The notes below the pieces were generated by a model. The model did no database searches. It saw only the letters and a list, made by a program, of their open reading frames with translations, and was not told the origin of the DNA. From contig PJAB01002007.1 of NCBI GenBank assembly GCA_002887195.1, positions 1-11,012 of the forward strand: a stretch of DNA of 11,012 nt, written 5' to 3'. Positions 7,683 through 11,012 of this stretch are shown in pieces. The stretch's first letter is position 1, and each line of letters starts with the position of its first letter. Source of the DNA: Chrysochromulina parva (taxonomy: Eukaryota > Haptophyta > Prymnesiales > Chrysochromulinaceae). The translations under genes were made by a program, and so were the position numbers.

Positions 7683-9587
7683 ATGTTCGCCTCTCCGGTG
7701 ACACACACGTCGCTTGCGCACCTCGAGGCCGGTCGCCGCCTGCGCAACTGGCTCATCACCATCGAAAATCTCAGCCAGCTGCAGGCTCTCAACGATCGCT
7801 TGCAAGAGATGACCTCTGAGGTCGAGGATGTCCTCGCGCCGCATCTGTCCGATGCCGCGCAGCGCGCGGTGCAGCTCACGCACAACGCAGACATAGGGCG
7901 GCTCGCATATGTGGCACGGCTCGGTTCGGAGAGTGAGTGCGTTACGGAGCCGGCGGCCGTGCGGCAGCTGCTCCGAAGGACGCGGCGCAGCCTGCTGTGG
8001 AGGCTCGCCAACCAGAACCTCTTCGCCTCGGTGGCCCAGGTGCTTTTCCTGCACGTGCACGAGGCGATGCCGGACTTGCTGAGCGTCTCCAATGTCAAGG
8101 ACGGCAAGGCTGGCGAGGGTGGCCGTTTTGAGCTCTGGCTGCCGACGGCCGCGATTGAGCCCAGCGCCGTGACGAGCGCCGACGCCGCAGCGTCCTTGAG
8201 CTTCAAGGATGGTCACCCTCGCGATCTGGAAGGGTCGCCAGCCGTGGAGGACGTGGCGCTTGATGCGCCCGCGCCGTCCGTGCACGGAGGGCTGCTCATC
8301 GGCTCGTGTACGTTTCGTGTGCAGGCCGCGGAGGAGGGGGGCGGAGAGCTCGAGCTAGCTCGCATTGGCGCGGTGGTCGTGCTCGATTTGGATCGCAGAC
8401 GATTCGCGCAGTGCGTGGATCTGCTGCACGGATGGCTGCTTGTATTTGGCGGCCTCCGTTGACCTCTGATGGCCTCTGATTGCCTTTGGTGGCCTCTGAT
8501 GGCCTCTGATGGCCGCTGATGGCCTCTGATGGCCTCTGATGACCTCTGATGGCCTCTGATGGCCGCTGATGGCCACTGATTGCGTCCCGCATCAGGTACG
8601 TGATCTCGTGCACTGCAAACGCCGGTCTGCTCGATATGAGCCTCGCCCCACGCTTGCGCTCCGCCGCGCGTGCTGTGGGCTTTTATCAGCAGCATCTCGC
8701 GTGGCCGGCAAAGGTCGGCTGGCTTCACAGCAGGGGACAGTTGCTACCGCTCTGGCGGCGTCGCTGGTTTGTGCTCCACCACGGTGCACTCGAGAGTCAC
8801 TGACTCCTCTGAATCTCTCACCGGCTGCGCCTGATGCTACTCGATTGTGTCCCGCTGATTGCCACTGATTGCCTCCGATTGCCTCTGATTGCCTCTGATT
8901 GCCTCTGATTGCATCTCATTGCATCTGATTGCCTCCGATTGCCTCCGATTGCGCCTGATTGCATCTGATTGCATCTGATTGCATCTGATTGCATCTGATT
9001 GCATCTGATTGCCTCCGATTGCCTCCGATTGCGCCTGATTGCCTCTGATTGCATCTGATTGCATCTGATTGCATCTGATTGCCTCTGATTGCCTCTGATT
9101 GCCTCTGATTGCCTCTGATTGCCTCTGATTGCCTCGCGGATCGCATGCCTACTCAGGCACGCTGCGCTACTGGCATGGCTTGCCGCCCTTCCATCCGAGT
9201 GAGTGGTCCCTCGACGAGCTGCGACAGTTCACGAGCATCGATGTGATCCAGTTGGCAGGCGCCACGCTACGGGTACGCATCGTCGTGGGCGGCGCGGGCG
9301 GTGCGGGCGGCGCGGGCGGCACGGGTGGGCGCGACGCCGCGCCGCGCGCTCGTGCGCCGAGGACCACCACGTCCGGCGACGTGTTGAGCGCCGCTTCGAG
9401 TAGCGACGCGGAGGGCCAACCAGCCGCCATCGCCACGCCGCGATCGCCGGAGATTAAGGAGATTGTGGAGCTCGAGCTGCTCACGCCGCGCGCGCGCTTC
9501 CCCAAGTACGTGCTCCGCGCTGACACGCCGGAGGAGGCGCGCGCGTGGGCTGCGTCCATCGCGCAGCACATCTGGCCGCTGCAGTAA
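7683..9587 (+). CDS. PH-domain protein
   Basis: A likely membrane- or phosphoinositide-associated protein. Proposed exons: 7683-8410, 8596-8783, 9157-9587, giving 448 residues. The start is the first ATG of this frame; the open frame extends upstream but has no ATG there. Residues 1-240 are unrecognised, with helical segments (LSQLQALNDRLQEM) and hydrophobic strands (GAVVVLDLD). Residues about 284-445 form a PH domain: strands GWLHSRG, LWRRRWFVL and TLRYWHG, then a long Gly/Ala/Ser insertion in a loop (about residues 355-405), and the final helix with its hallmark tryptophan W436 (EARAWAASIAQHI). The RRR before WF fits the basic phosphoinositide-binding pattern but does not prove specificity. 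Intron 2 (8784-9156, phase 1) is firm because it restores HHG|TLRYW exactly. Intron 1 is less certain: donor 8411 (GTGCGTGG) with acceptor 8595 is preferred, donor 8442 with acceptor 8689 is also in frame. Upstream exons are possible. Confidence 0.82.
8461..8590 (+). repeat. 10-bp tandem array in PH-gene intron 1
   Basis: Twelve consecutive decamers at 8461-8580, mostly GGCCTCTGAT with GGCCGCTGAT, TGCCTTTGGT and GACCTCTGAT variants and no indel, followed by TGCGTCCCGCATCAG, which supplies the preferred acceptor. Sense orientation. Confidence 0.9.
8851..9135 (+). repeat. 10-bp tandem array in PH-gene intron 2
   Basis: Twenty-seven contiguous decamers at 8861-9130 with no insertion or deletion, ending in GATT (one CATT) and varying only at a few positions: GCCTCTGATT, GCATCTGATT, GCCTCCGATT and GCGCCTGATT. 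A four-unit pattern (GCATCTGATT, GCCTCCGATT twice, GCGCCTGATT) occurs at 8921 and again at 9001. That is a higher-order duplication of eight units. The array interrupts the coding sequence of the PH domain and is in sense orientation. Confidence 0.95.
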
Positions 9588-10018
9588 GGCACATCGATAA
9601 GGCACAGACCACAGAGCACAGTATGAGTATCGGTTTCTTAGCCGCGCGATGATCGCAGTAAGATTGCGGGGGATGACCACCCTGGTGTAGCGACGGCTTC
9701 TCATTGCTGTTCGGATAGACACTAGCGTACAAGCGTAGACATGTGTACTGCACATAGCAACACATCACGAAAACATCAAGATCAACCACGCTCGACAAGT
9801 GTCACGTCCGTAGAGCTACGGACTCTCGACGTCCGGCCTCCGCCCGGGCGCCGCGGGGTGGCGGATCACCGTCATGCATTTGTCAGGAACTGGCGTCAAG
9901 TGAAATTGAGGAGAATTGGCGAGCTTACTCAGTACTTTGACCGGGGTGCGAAGCCAGAAGTCACACAGACACACATTCACATTCACACACACACACTTCA
10001 CACCGCGTGTGTGTGTTC
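9588..10018. other. Intergenic region upstream of the metallophosphoesterase gene
   Basis: No convincing protein is encoded. The proximal part carries copy 2 of the CA-rich repeat and a CA/GT hairpin that ends two bases before the next ATG. It should contain the 3' end of the PH-domain gene and the promoter of the next gene. Confidence 0.5.
9956..9996. repeat. CA-rich dispersed repeat, copy 2
   Basis: Matches 1338-1378 at 39 of 41 positions. Its CA run (9987-9996) is complementary to a GT run at 10007-10016, so the transcript could fold into a 10-bp hairpin just before the ATG at 10019. Confidence 0.75.
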
Positions 10019-10713
10019 ATGTTCTTGCTCACCCTCCCGCTCGCCACCCTTCCATGGGGCGACGTCAACTTTCTCATCGTGACAGATGTGCACTCGTGGG
10101 TCGCGGGCCATTTGCACCCTGACCACGATCCCATGCTCGATGCCAACTACGGCCATCTGCTCTCGATGCACGAGCATCTCGCTGCGGCAGCTGCGGCTAG
10201 GGGTCGCGACCTATTCTTTGTGGATAACGGTGACCTCAACGACGGCACGGGGTTTTCACGAAAGCCGCCGGCTGCGCTCGTGCCGCTCCTACGGCGCATG
10301 CCGTTCGACGCGCTGACCACGGGCAACCACGAGCTGTACGAGAATGAGAATATCGACTTCCTCGCGCAGCCCGGTGGTTTCATCGACTCGTGGGGAGGCC
10401 GCTTCCTCACGTCGAATACGGAGAACGCGACGACTGGCGAACCCCTCGGCGCGCGTTACAGAATCCTCAACGGCACCTCGGGCAGGCGCGTACTCGCCTT
10501 CGGCTTTCTCTACAACATGACCGACCACGCCAACCACGTCGTCGTGAGGCCGGTGCAGACCGTGGTGAACCAGTCGTGGTTCCTCGACGCGCTGAGGGCG
10601 ACGAACACGTACGATGCGATCGTGTTCCTCACGCACATGGCCTACAACGATCCTCTCGTCGACGTGATCCGCACGGCCGCGCGCGCCGTAGTTGGCGCGA
10701 CACGTCCGATCTT
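10019..10713 (+). CDS. Secreted calcineurin-like metallophosphoesterase / 5'-nucleotidase-like, first exon (partial)
   Basis: Likely a two-metal phosphoesterase entering the secretory pathway. The ATG at 10019 opens with a short hydrophobic signal-like stretch (MFLLTLPLATLPWG). Motifs of the superfamily appear in order: D23-x-H25 (TDVHSW), G-D72 (VDNGDL), G-N103-H104-E (TGNHELY) and H206 (FLTHMAY). The GHxH motif that should follow is expected in the next exon, outside the window. Spacing and wording (AGHLHPD, then VDNGD) recall the fungal YHR202W-like branch of the 5'-nucleotidase group, from memory. Four N-x-S/T sequons (NAT, NGT, NMT, NQS) fit a glycosylated, lumenal or secreted protein. 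The exon ends at ATC-TT before donor GTGAGAG at 10714 (phase 2); reading on gives an immediate TGA. The substrate cannot be told from sequence. Confidence 0.88.
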
Positions 10714-11012
10714 GTGAGAGAGGCCACTAGCCACTGATTGCCACTGATTGCCACTGATGGCCACTGATTGCGGCATGTCCGATCTTGTGAGAGAGGCCGC
10801 TAGCCACTGATTGCCACTGATTGCCACTGATTGCCACTGATTGCCACTGATTGCCACTGATTGCCACTGATTGCCACTGATTGCCACTGATTGCCACTGA
10901 TGGCCACTGATGGCCACTGATGGCCACTGATGGCCACTGATGGCCACTGATGGCCACTGATGGCCACTGATGGCCACTGATGGCCACTGATGGCCACTGA
11001 TGGCCACTGATG
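10714..11012 (+). repeat. Repeat-filled intron of the metallophosphoesterase gene, running out of the window
   Basis: After the donor come a few CCACTGATTG units (to 10770), a copy of the exon-intron junction (10777-10800), then an uninterrupted array: nine TTGCCACTGA units (10811-10900) followed by at least eleven TGGCCACTGA units to the window edge. The two variants are sorted into separate blocks, with a single switch. Sense orientation. No acceptor is visible in the window. Confidence 0.92.

Noticed and set aside
8296..8728. Antisense frames rich in GHQRPSEAI-type repeats
   Set aside because: Same explanation: reverse complement of the PH intron 1 array, open in all frames because of the unit sequence.
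8861..9130. CRISPR-like array
   Set aside because: The units are 10 bp, directly adjacent and without unique spacers, inside an intron of a eukaryotic gene.
8818..9146. Three overlapping antisense frames rich in QSEAIRGN-type repeats
   Set aside because: Identical repetitive peptides in three frames of one array cannot be three genes; they are repeat artefacts.
10642..11007. Antisense frames encoding AISGHQWPSV-type repeats
   Set aside because: Reverse reading of the terminal intron array.

Overview
This window looks like nuclear DNA from a GC-rich, intron-bearing unicellular eukaryote, most likely a microalga. A haptophyte-type genome is my best guess, based on GC-rich coding sequence, short introns filled with TGATKGCC-type short tandem repeats, and a mitochondrial class I fumarase. 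That assignment is inference. There are no ribosome-binding sites or operons, and every confident gene but one is split by GT-AG introns whose phases I checked by hand.

Layout: (1) 1-618, GC-rich sequence with no supportable gene. (2) 619-1217, minus strand, a small three-exon gene of unknown function. (3) 1218-1566, a divergent intergenic region carrying a CA-rich repeat. (4) 1567-3870, plus strand, a complete four-exon class I (4Fe-4S) fumarate hydratase with a mitochondrial-type presequence; two introns are tandem-repeat arrays and a third is a degenerate relative. (5) 3871-4539, a convergent intergenic region with short tandem duplications. (6) 4540-5187, minus strand, an apparently intronless unknown protein with a 7-residue N-terminal repeat. 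(7) 5188-5359, a 172-bp divergent promoter region. (8) 5360-7152, plus strand, a three-exon PHD-finger protein with a Tudor-like stretch and a Cys/His cluster, probably a chromatin factor. (9) 7153-7682, an intergenic region with a G-rich tract. (10) 7683-9587, plus strand, a PH-domain protein whose PH domain is split by a 373-bp repeat-filled intron. (11) 9588-10018, an intergenic region with a second copy of the CA-rich repeat. (12) 10019 to beyond the window, plus strand, the first exon of a secreted metallophosphoesterase followed by a repeat-filled intron.

The genes do not form an obvious pathway; this is ordinary mixed eukaryotic gene content. The unusual signal is in the introns. Six of the nine introns seen carry tandem arrays, mostly of a 10-bp unit with core TGATKGC and in one case 11-12 bp. 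In this window the arrays occur only inside introns and always in the same orientation relative to the host gene. Most units contain CTGAT, which fits a CTRAY branch-point consensus. Because 10 is not a multiple of 3, the sense strand presents TGA stops in all three frames. At two genes a piece of the exon-intron junction is itself duplicated into the array: an acceptor copy at 2413-2433, exactly 120 bp upstream of the real one, and a donor copy at 10777-10800, 73 bp downstream of the real one. These observations bear on how such introns arise and grow.
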